Source of the DNA: Bacteroidales bacterium
GTDB taxonomy: Bacteria > Bacteroidota > Bacteroidia > Bacteroidales > JAADJA01
Direction of reading: 5' to 3'
DNA length: 5,125 nt
NCBI GenBank assembly: GCA_021106665.1
Contig: JAIOTR010000219.1
Span: forward strand, 1-5,125
The notes below the pieces were generated by a model. That model searched no databases and had not been told where the DNA came from. It worked only from the letters and a program-made list of their open reading frames with translations. Below, in pieces: positions 1 through 5,125 of this stretch. Positions within the stretch are counted from its first letter, which is position 1. Each line of letters begins with the position of its first letter. The position numbers and the translations under genes were made by a program.

Positions 1-1740
1 CCTGAATGTTCCTTCTTCAGGCCAGTTATCGGTTTGCCACTGAAAATCAATTTGCCAGTTAGCAATTTCGCCAACCACATCATCAATCTCAAATTCAGTC
101 CAGCCAAGTTCAGTATAGGTATTAAAATTCCATGAACTTTGCGAAGGGCTGTCATCAACACTGTAATCATGATCATCGAGGATAGCAGATGACCATTCAA
201 GGTTATAGCTAAGATCAATTTGCCCTGTGTTGGAGATCACAAACTCTTCAACATCGGTATCTCCCTGGTTAACCCAGGCATTAATTTCCGAAACATTAAG
301 TGCAATGGCCGGGAAGAATTGTTCTCCTACATAAAAAATATGGGGATCAGGTTCACCTATAAATGGATGATTAGCTGTGTTTCCACCGTCATCAGCAGCA
401 GTAATAAAATAGGCAATTTCAGAACCTTCGGGAGCGCCTGCCACTGTTGCTGCATAAGTTTTATCACCGATATGTGTCATAACTATTTCTTCAATACTAC
501 CCCCATTAACCTGATAAATAACTTTGACCTCATCATTAATAACCAGTTCTCCGCTATAAGCAGTAATGATGGCTTCAAGTTCATATTCCGTTTGGATGGG
601 TTGATCTCCAAGCAAGGGATAATGTTCGATATAAAGTGTATTTCTGTCGGCAATGCCTTTTGTGCGGCAATGCAGGGCATCGGTTGATGCCCACGAACCG
701 GTGAATCCCAGGATTTCATAACCGGGCATTGCTTCTTCGTAAGCAGCCAGCGCTTCATCATCCCAGTTACCTCCTACTATAGGGACAAACACCCTGTTGT
801 TCAATATCAAAGAATTTGTATACGGTTCATTATTTGGTGTCCAAACCCGGTAAACCAGGAAAGGAGTTCCCCATCCACAATTATGACCTGCATAATAAGC
901 GGCTGTTGCTTCAATCTCATCGTATTGTGGATGTGATTCCGGAACTTCACGGATCAAGACCTTATCCACATCTAAAAATTTTCCCCAGCAATCTATGTGA
1001 TCAATGTAAGTATTGTTTGGATCGGGGATAACATGATAAGTATCAATACCACAATAGTCCAAAACCAGCTGATCAATATCTCCGGAAGTTAAAGTTGGGT
1101 TCTCTTCCCAAATCAATTCAGAAGATGAAGATACGCCATAACCATCTGTCATGTAATTTCCACCGGCTGTGATCAATTCCATTCCATACCATTCAATCCC
1201 TAAAAAGTCAGCCATTTGAGGCGGGATGGCATTGTCGTTTGGTCTGTTGGGACGATTATATATAAAATCTACGATGCCTATGTGATCATCACCATAGCGG
1301 ATGTACCACGGGCCGTAATCCCTGGTCCAGTATGAATCAAGAGCCGTAACGATAAAATTTGCGTTGGCCATGTTTACCCCTTGCGATTGATATTGATTGG
1401 TTACATAATTCAACTGATTGTTGTTTTCTACAACAGTTGTTACAACCGTTTCTTCCGACATTGCTGCAATCACATCATACGAAATACCAAAGCTGCCTGG
1501 ATATCCCACCAGCACACCTTCCATCTTCTCAAACTCGGCGATATTGCGAACCGGCCCGGGAGGAGGGTCAGTTGGGATATAATCTTTGCCCACGAGGTGA
1601 AAAAGCGCTTTTTCTTCAGGCGACATGTGGTGGGTTAATTTATAGGCCTCCATTTGTGGTTTATCCTGGGAAATGATTTTTAAAGCAGGAAAAAGAACAA
1701 GCATGATACTTAAAGACAAACAGTATAAAAATATTCTCAT
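1..1740 (-). CDS. Secreted peptidylarginine/agmatine deiminase-family protein, PPAD-like (C-terminus cut by window edge)
   Basis: This frame is open from the ATG at 1740 to the left edge, 580 codons without a stop. Residues 1-25 look like a Sec signal peptide (MRIFLYCLSLSIMLVLFPAL). Residues ~60-375 form a guanidino-group-modifying pentein fold domain. Its motifs are WTRDYGPW (138-145, Asp141), AGGNYMTDGYG (192-202), YIDHIDCWGKF (245-255, His248 and Asp250), Asn309 and ALHCRTKGIAD (355-365, Cys358). The expected chemistry is hydrolysis of a guanidinium group to a ureido group plus ammonia through a covalent Cys intermediate. Spacing fits PPAD (Asp130, His236, Asp238, Asn297, Cys351, as I recall them), and the signal peptide and extra domains argue against a plain cytosolic agmatine deiminase of ~370 residues. 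Residues ~383-471 resemble the Ig-like domain that follows the PPAD catalytic domain. Residues ~478-580 resemble a BACON/Ig-type beta sandwich (NVSEINAWVNQGDT, then VISNTGQIDLSYN). A type IX secretion C-terminal domain would be expected beyond the window but is not visible. Family call is strong; whether the substrate is peptidyl-arginine, free arginine or agmatine is open. Confidence 0.88.
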   Translation of the reverse strand, partial: MRIFLYCLSLSIMLVLFPALKIISQDKPQMEAYKLTHHMSPEEKALFHLVGKDYIPTDPPPGPVRNIAEFEKMEGVLVGYPGSFGISYDVIAAMSEETVVTTVVENNNQLNYVTNQYQSQGVNMANANFIVTALDSYWTRDYGPWYIRYGDDHIGIVDFIYNRPNRPNDNAIPPQMADFLGIEWYGMELITAGGNYMTDGYGVSSSSELIWEENPTLTSGDIDQLVLDYCGIDTYHVIPDPNNTYIDHIDCWGKFLDVDKVLIREVPESHPQYDEIEATAAYYAGHNCGWGTPFLVYRVWTPNNEPYTNSLILNNRVFVPIVGGNWDDEALAAYEEAMPGYEILGFTGSWASTDALHCRTKGIADRNTLYIEHYPLLGDQPIQTEYELEAIITAYSGELVINDEVKVIYQVNGGSIEEIVMTHIGDKTYAATVAGAPEGSEIAYFITAADDGGNTANHPFIGEPDPHIFYVGEQFFPAIALNVSEINAWVNQGDTDVEEFVISNTGQIDLSYNLEWSSAILDDHDYSVDDSPSQSSWNFNTYTELGWTEFEIDDVVGEIANWQIDFQWQTDNWPEEGTFR

Positions 1741-1797
1741 AGTTAAATGTTTACTAAGTTTGATAATAGACTTTTCAGCCGTTTTAAAGGTTGCATG

Positions 1798-1805
1798 CAA
1801 ATATA
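1798..1805 (-). promoter_or_regulatory. Putative -7 box for the deiminase gene
   Basis: Read on the minus strand this is TATATTTG, a perfect match to the Bacteroidota -7 consensus TAnnTTTG. It would start transcription near 1791, giving a leader of about 50 nt before the ATG at 1740. No good -33 TTG lies at the usual 17-23 bp distance: the nearest TTG trinucleotides on that strand are about 10 and 31 bp upstream. The call therefore rests on the -7 box and its position. The box lies inside the palindrome CAAATATATTTG (1798-1809), so the same box also reads in the plus direction. Confidence 0.45.
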
Positions 1806-1839
1806 TTTGTTTATACAAAAACAGTATATTATTTAACAA

Positions 1840-1868
1840 TTGAAATCGCTAAATAATTTGTACTTTTG
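1840..1868 (+). promoter_or_regulatory. Putative tatA promoter
   Basis: TTG at 1840-1842 is followed by an 18-bp spacer and TACTTTTG at 1861-1868. This fits the Bacteroidota pattern of TTG, 17-23 bp, TAnnTTTG. Transcription would begin around 1874, leaving a leader of only about 14 nt before the tatA ATG at 1888. The leader is A-rich (TAACAAA just before the ATG) with no Shine-Dalgarno, as is common in this phylum. Confidence 0.65.
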
Positions 1869-1887
1869 TAATTCAAAATTTAACAAA

Positions 1888-2088
1888 ATGATTACAAGTA
1901 TTCTTATCGGCATAATCGGCCCCTGGCAAATTGTTCTTATTGTCCTTGTTGTTCTGCTGCTTTTTGGCGGTAAAAAGATTCCTGAATTAATGCGGGGATT
2001 AGGCAAAGGCATACGGGAGTTCAAAGATGGAATAAACCCGGACGAGCAGAAAAAGAAAGACGAAGAGACGGCTGAGAAGAAAGACTGA
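1888..2088 (+). CDS. tatA: Sec-independent protein translocase subunit TatA
   Basis: The product is a 66-residue TatA/E-family protein, the pore-forming component that oligomerises in the inner membrane to move folded twin-arginine proteins. Residues ~9-26 form the single short membrane helix (IIGPWQIVLIVLVVLLLF). The hinge FGGKKIPEL (26-34) follows, then an amphipathic helix MRGLGKGIREFK (35-46). The tail (47-66) is charged and Lys/Glu-rich. Size and order match the family; the short tail and the FGG hinge favour TatA over TatB. The ATG at 1888 is chosen because it places the membrane helix directly at the N-terminus and lies 20 bp after a TAnnTTTG box. An in-frame TTG at 1840 would add 16 polar residues and falls inside the promoter. 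No tatC or tatB is in the window, so the partner subunit must be encoded elsewhere. The deiminase gene upstream is divergent, and the transglycosylase gene follows on the same strand after 354 bp. Confidence 0.93.
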   Translation: MITSILIGIIGPWQIVLIVLVVLLLFGGKKIPELMRGLGKGIREFKDGINPDEQKKKDEETAEKKD

Positions 2089-2171
2089 TCTTTTTAAATT
2101 GGTGAATTAAAGAACCAAGATTTCTGTCTTTATGCAGAGAAAATTTCTAAACTAAAGACCCTCCTAATTTA

Positions 2172-2280
2172 TTTGACGCGCAAAGACGCGTAAGGCGCAA
2201 AGTTTTGAATCATTGCAAAATAATATCCTTTTGAAATTAATCTGACGTTTTCTTTGCGACTTGGCGCCTCCGCGAGAGAT
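2172..2280. repeat. Degenerate intergenic inverted repeat of the CGCAAAG type
   Basis: The left arm (about 2175-2203) carries GCGCAAAGACGCG and then GGCGCAAAG. The right arm (about 2248-2278), read on the opposite strand, carries GGCGCCAAG and then TCGCAAAG. The arms match imperfectly, with small insertions, around an AT-rich centre of ~45 bp. Runs of CGCAAAG and its complement CTTTGCG are a known kind of dispersed intergenic palindrome in Bacteroidota and some other genomes. No transposase is present, so this would be a non-autonomous or decayed element, or an RNA hairpin. The class assignment is from memory of such repeats and was not searched. Confidence 0.6.
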
Positions 2281-2345
2281 TTTATAAAAATTAAGACTAA
2301 ATATTATTTTTAACATTTCCCTGATAATAATTCTTTAATTTCCCG

Positions 2346-2378
2346 TTTTCTAATCAAGCATATATATTCATACTTTTG
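2346..2378 (+). promoter_or_regulatory. Putative promoter of the transglycosylase gene
   Basis: TACTTTTG at 2371-2378 matches the TAnnTTTG -7 consensus and is identical to the -7 box proposed for tatA. Only a weak T-rich stretch (2346-2349) occupies the -33 position, with no TTG. Transcription would begin near 2384, giving a leader of about 58 nt that starts almost exactly at the perfect hairpin at 2386-2421. Confidence 0.5.
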
Positions 2379-2385
2379 CAACGAT

Positions 2386-2421
2386 TTTATGCTAATCTCG
2401 TAAAATTAATTTTAGCATAAA
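2386..2421 (+). promoter_or_regulatory. Perfect 10-bp leader hairpin before the transglycosylase gene
   Basis: TTTATGCTAA (2386-2395) is exactly complementary to TTAGCATAAA (2412-2421), with a 16-base gap. The gap and right arm also contain the palindrome AAAATTAATTTT (2402-2413), which shares only two bases with the right arm. The position right at the predicted RNA start and 21 bases before the ATG suggests a 5'-end stabilising hairpin or an operator for a dimeric regulator. It is not followed by a T-run, so it is not a terminator. Confidence 0.5.
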
Positions 2422-2442
2422 CATTTCACATTTACAGAGATT

Positions 2443-4179
2443 ATGAAAATTAGACTATTCACTACGCTATTTCTTTTATTCGGAGTTTTATCATCATTCG
2501 CTTCAAATACTTTTTCTCAACCTGATTCTCTCAGCGCTGAAATCAATGGAATAAACACCATTGTTGATGAAGAGGTCAATCCTGCAGATTATGCGGACTC
2601 ATATATTTTGGATATGTTAGACAGCCTTGTGGCTTTAAATTATTTTTCGAATACAACATTTACTGCAGATACTTCTGAATTAAATATTTATAATTTCTCA
2701 GCCGATGAAGTTCCGGTTTATCCTGATTCTGTTCTCCAGGCACGCATTGAAGATTTAAACAGTCAATCGGTTATGGAGCTTACTTTCAACAAGCATGTAA
2801 AGAATTATATCAATGTCTATTCATTAAAACGCAGGGAACTTTCATCAAAGGTGCTGGGACTTGCTGAGGTATATTTCCCATTGTTTGAAGAACATCTCGA
2901 CAAATACAATATGCCTTTAGAGTTGAAGTACCTCGCAGTGGTGGAGTCGGCTTTAAACCCAACAGCCAATTCAAGGGCAGGAGCCAAAGGGCTGTGGCAA
3001 TTTATGTACAGTACCGGTAAAATTTACGGACTGAAAGTAAATTCCCTCGTTGATGACCGCTTCGATCCGTACAAGGCCACCGATGCTGCATGCAGGCATT
3101 TGAATGATCTTTATGATATTTACGGCGACTGGTCGTTGGCATTGGCTGCTTATAATTCAGGTCCGGGGAACGTAAATAAAGCCATTCGGCGTGCAGGTGG
3201 GGTAAAAAGCTACTGGGCTGTTTGGCCTTTTCTCCCCAGAGAAACACGGGGTTATGTGCCGGCTTTTATTGCTGTTATTTATTTGATGAATCATCCGGCT
3301 GAACACAATATATATCCAACAGCTCCAGCTATTTTCTATGAGGAAATTGATACGGTTGTTGTGAATGATGTGCTTTCTTTTGATCAAATCTCAGAAATGC
3401 TGAATGTACCGCTTGATGAATTGAAATTTTTAAACCCGGCTTATAAAATGGGCATAATTCCTACTACTAAAGACAAAAAATATATTCTGCGTTTGAATCA
3501 TAAATATATTGCTGACTTTATCGATTATGAAGATTCATTGTATGCTTATAAAACGAAGAAAGGGATAGAAAAGGATAAATTACTGGCACAGATCAAAAAA
3601 GCAAAAGAACGAAATATACATTATGTCAGGTCAGGTGAAAACCTGGGATTGATCGCTAAAAAATACCGTTGTTCTGTCAGGAGTTTAAAGAGTTGGAACA
3701 ACCTCAGGGGCAATACCATTTATCCGGGACAAAAACTGGTTGTTTATGCACCCGGTTATGCTGGTAAAAAATCTACTCCAAAATCAACTGCTGATTCAGC
3801 TCCAACTGATATCAGTAAGCGCGATAAAAATCATCACGTTGTACGAAGTGGGGAAAACCTGGGCTTAATTGCTCAAAAATATAAATGCTCAGTTGGTGAT
3901 CTCAAAAAATGGAATAATCTGAAAAGCAATACCATAAAGCCAAATCAAAAGCTTGTGGTATATGAACCAAAGACAAAGAATCAACAGGCTTTTAGAACTC
4001 AAAGTAATAAGACAAGCGGTGATTACGTTTATCATACTGTCCGTAAAGGAGACACCTTGTGGGATATCGCCAAACTATATGAAGGCGTATCCATTGAGCA
4101 AATTAAAAAGCTAAATGATATTAAGAACTCAAAACGACTCAAGCCAGGACAGAAGCTTAAAGTAGCGCCGAAAAGCTAA
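2443..4179 (+). CDS. mltD: MltD-like membrane-bound lytic murein transglycosylase with LysM repeats
   Basis: This 578-residue periplasmic enzyme cleaves the MurNAc-GlcNAc bond of peptidoglycan to leave a 1,6-anhydro end. Residues 1-26 are a signal peptide (KIRLF then a hydrophobic stretch) with no lipobox Cys, unlike the E. coli MltD lipoprotein. An acidic, low-conservation segment follows to ~115. The SLT family-1 domain spans ~143-285: LKYLAVVESALNP (161-173) contains the catalytic Glu168, followed by GLWQFM (183-188), AAYNSGPGNV (235-244) and LPRETRGYVPAFIAV (264-278). Residues ~302-350 look like a divergent LysM unit. Three clear LysM domains follow at 393-437, 465-509 and 531-576, separated by Lys/Ser/Thr-rich linkers; these bind GlcNAc in the glycan chains. 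The ATG at 2443 gives a proper signal peptide, and no earlier in-frame start is better. The gene has its own likely promoter and leader hairpin and is followed by a DUF4837-type lipoprotein gene 182 bp downstream. E. coli MltD is shorter, so the extra length is mainly the N-terminal acidic segment and additional LysM copies. Confidence 0.92.
   Translation: MKIRLFTTLFLLFGVLSSFASNTFSQPDSLSAEINGINTIVDEEVNPADYADSYILDMLDSLVALNYFSNTTFTADTSELNIYNFSADEVPVYPDSVLQARIEDLNSQSVMELTFNKHVKNYINVYSLKRRELSSKVLGLAEVYFPLFEEHLDKYNMPLELKYLAVVESALNPTANSRAGAKGLWQFMYSTGKIYGLKVNSLVDDRFDPYKATDAACRHLNDLYDIYGDWSLALAAYNSGPGNVNKAIRRAGGVKSYWAVWPFLPRETRGYVPAFIAVIYLMNHPAEHNIYPTAPAIFYEEIDTVVVNDVLSFDQISEMLNVPLDELKFLNPAYKMGIIPTTKDKKYILRLNHKYIADFIDYEDSLYAYKTKKGIEKDKLLAQIKKAKERNIHYVRSGENLGLIAKKYRCSVRSLKSWNNLRGNTIYPGQKLVVYAPGYAGKKSTPKSTADSAPTDISKRDKNHHVVRSGENLGLIAQKYKCSVGDLKKWNNLKSNTIKPNQKLVVYEPKTKNQQAFRTQSNKTSGDYVYHTVRKGDTLWDIAKLYEGVSIEQIKKLNDIKNSKRLKPGQKLKVAPKS
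3619..3969 (+). repeat. Tandem duplicated LysM units inside the transglycosylase gene
   Basis: Codons for residues 393-437 (3619-3753) and 465-509 (3835-3969) encode two LysM domains identical at 34 of 45 aligned residues by my count, including the shared stretch VRSGENLGLIA. The third LysM (4033-4170) is much more diverged and has the usual KGDTLWDIA form. The first two therefore look like a later internal duplication, with a ~27-residue linker between them. Confidence 0.75.
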
Positions 4180-4190
4180 TAATTCGTAAA

Positions 4191-4330
4191 TAACAAATTA
4201 CAAGTACCAAATATCAAATAAATCACAATGATTGAATTCCCAAACTATACAAACAGATATTCAACACAGCTTTGAGATTTGATCATTGAAGTTTGCTATT
4301 TATTTGCTATTTGATTTTTATTATTTGGAG
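4191..4330. repeat. Degenerate AT-rich intergenic inverted repeat (CAAAT type)
   Basis: This element fills most of the gap between the transglycosylase and lipoprotein genes. The left arm (about 4191-4245) contains AACAAATTACAAGTACCAAA and CACAATGATTGAATTCCCAAA. The right arm (about 4271-4330), read on the opposite strand, contains CTCCAAATAAT, CAAATAGCAAATAAA and then TTCAATGATCAAATCTCAAA. The inner blocks (4223-4244 and 4271-4290) pair best. Similar CAAAT-rich palindromes are scattered between genes in many Bacteroidota genomes, from memory. No terminal transposase is present. If transcribed, it could fold and end or slow transcription of the upstream gene. Confidence 0.6.
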
Positions 4331-4361
4331 CTTTACTATAAAATTTAAATTTTCTTCTCAA

Positions 4362-5125
4362 ATGAAACAATTTATAAAATTAACCACTATCCTGTTTTTT
4401 TCTTTTCTTTTAATTTCTTGTGGGAACAATAAAACAACTGCTCCCAAGTCATCAGGCAAAACAGCTGAAATGATCGTTGTAACCAATAATGACACAAAAT
4501 GGGAAGGCCGGGTAGGTGAAACCATCAGGAACTTCTTTAACCAGGATTTTGAAGTATTGCCACAACCGGAACCTCTCTTTGAAATGGCACACATCTCAAT
4601 TGCAAAATTTAATAATGCCAAGATGTTTCAGGCGCACCATAATATTTTCATTGTTGACATCAATCCAACAACTAAAGAATCTACTATTCAAGCCCGTAAG
4701 GATGTCTGGGCAAGTCCTCAATATGTGATAAATATTATTTCCCCTTCAGAAGAAGATTTTATTGCTTTTTTTGAAGAAAAGAAAGAAGTAGTGCTTGGAA
4801 CATTGATGGACTCTGAATATGCCCGGTTAATCGGAACATACAAAGGATTTAGAGATTGGGATATCATTAATCCATTGAAGAAAAGTTTTAAATTATCAAT
4901 GGAAATACCCGGTGGTTTTTATATAGCAAAGCAATTTGCCGATTTTGCATGGATCCGAAAAGAAACAAAGCACAATAGCCAGGCTTTATTGATTTATACA
5001 TACGATTTTGTTGATACGCTGGCTTTTGACCAGTCACGAATAGTTTCTTTTAGAAATGCATTAACAGAAGAATATGTGCCCGGTCCATCGGAAGGATCAT
5101 ATATGGTGGTAGCCGAAGAATATTC
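4362..5125 (+). CDS. DUF4837-type lipoprotein (3' end cut by window edge)
   Basis: The frame runs from ATG 4362 off the right edge, 254 complete codons. Residues 1-19 are a lipoprotein signal peptide (MKQFIKL, a hydrophobic stretch, then LLIS) ending at Cys20, so the mature protein should be lipid-anchored. The residues after Cys20 (GNNKTTAPK) lack the acidic residues of the Bacteroidota surface-export signal, so I infer a periplasm-facing location. The body begins AEMIVVTNNDTKWEGRVGE (35-53), typical of the DUF4837 family of Bacteroidota lipoproteins as I remember it; these are usually ~330-350 residues, so about a quarter is missing. Other notable parts are MEIPGGFYIAKQFADFAWIR (181-200) and LLIYTYDF (209-216). 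No function is established and no enzyme motif is visible. Family membership is a recognition by eye. No TAnnTTTG box is found in the preceding gap, so transcription may come from the transglycosylase promoter. Starting at 4362 gives a correctly placed lipobox. Confidence 0.82.
   Translation, partial: MKQFIKLTTILFFSFLLISCGNNKTTAPKSSGKTAEMIVVTNNDTKWEGRVGETIRNFFNQDFEVLPQPEPLFEMAHISIAKFNNAKMFQAHHNIFIVDINPTTKESTIQARKDVWASPQYVINIISPSEEDFIAFFEEKKEVVLGTLMDSEYARLIGTYKGFRDWDIINPLKKSFKLSMEIPGGFYIAKQFADFAWIRKETKHNSQALLIYTYDFVDTLAFDQSRIVSFRNALTEEYVPGPSEGSYMVVAEEY

Larger units (their letters stand above)
2089..2442. other. Gene-free spacer between tatA and the transglycosylase gene
   Basis: I see no coding region here. 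Just after the tatA stop there is only a weak hairpin (TTGGT at 2099-2103 with ACCAA at 2114-2118, 10-base loop) without a strong T-run, so a tatA terminator cannot be called with confidence. The middle contains a GC-rich imperfect inverted repeat (2172-2280), which stands out from its AT-rich flanks. The last 100 bases contain the promoter and leader hairpin of the next gene. Confidence 0.7.

Noticed and set aside
220..687. Plus-strand open frame of 155 codons
   Set aside because: It lies wholly inside the minus-strand deiminase gene, which has recognisable motifs and domains throughout; the predicted peptide is Ser/Ile/Asn/Cys-rich with no family features.
483..761. Minus-strand open frame of 92 codons overlapping the catalytic Cys region
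   Set aside because: It is a different frame of the same strand as the deiminase, whose true frame encodes ALHCRTKGIAD here; no independent gene features.
1359..1676. Two overlapping plus-strand open frames of 105 and 85 codons
   Set aside because: Both are antisense to the signal peptide and N-terminal domain of the deiminase and have no plausible domain or start context.
1..1740. Plain cytosolic agmatine deiminase
   Set aside because: A signal peptide, at least 200 extra residues after the catalytic Cys with Ig-like character, and an ALHCRT catalytic loop rather than the usual agmatine deiminase loop argue against it.
1840..1887. Upstream TTG start that would lengthen TatA by 16 residues
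   Set aside because: The extension is polar and unlike TatA N-termini, and the bases form the likely promoter (TTG at 1840-1842, TACTTTTG at 1861-1868).
2099..2118. Possible terminator of tatA
   Set aside because: The stem is only 5 bp with a 10-base loop and lacks a following T-run.
3002..3387. Two minus-strand open frames of about 80 codons
   Set aside because: They are antisense to the conserved SLT domain and show no protein family features.
4358..4728. A minus-strand open frame (4358-4621) and a plus-strand one (4516-4728)
   Set aside because: Both overlap the lipoprotein gene, whose frame begins with a clean lipoprotein signal peptide and stays open to the window edge.

Overview
The window looks like chromosomal DNA of a member of the Bacteroidota. 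The DNA is AT-rich. The gene starts have A-rich leaders rather than clear Shine-Dalgarno sequences, and promoter-like TAnnTTTG boxes lie upstream of them. The gene families point the same way: a secreted deiminase of the Porphyromonas type, and a DUF4837-type lipoprotein next to a lytic transglycosylase with several LysM domains. Genus and species cannot be read from the sequence.

Layout. Positions 1-1740 (minus strand) hold the first 580 codons of a secreted protein of the peptidyl-arginine/agmatine deiminase superfamily; its C-terminus runs off the left edge. A short divergent promoter region (1741-1887) separates it from three plus-strand genes: tatA (1888-2088), an MltD-like lytic transglycosylase (2443-4179), and a lipoprotein resembling DUF4837 (4362 to beyond the right edge). 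The two gaps between these three genes each contain a degenerate, imperfect inverted repeat of roughly 100-140 bp, and the two repeats belong to different sequence families.

Function. All four products act in or beyond the inner membrane. The deiminase has a signal peptide and beta-sandwich-like regions after the catalytic domain, as expected for a secreted or surface enzyme that modifies arginine or an arginine-derived substrate. TatA forms the pore of the twin-arginine translocase. The transglycosylase cuts peptidoglycan in the periplasm, and the lipoprotein is probably anchored in the outer or inner membrane facing the periplasm. The three plus-strand genes form a cell-envelope cluster, but the 354-base gap after tatA, which contains its own promoter, suggests that tatA and the transglycosylase gene are at least partly transcribed separately.

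The most notable item is the deiminase. The spacing of its catalytic residues follows Porphyromonas gingivalis peptidylarginine deiminase (PPAD) closely, but one of the two substrate-clamping arginines appears to be replaced. I see no CRISPR array, tRNA, rRNA, transposase or phage gene, and no clearly new multi-gene system.
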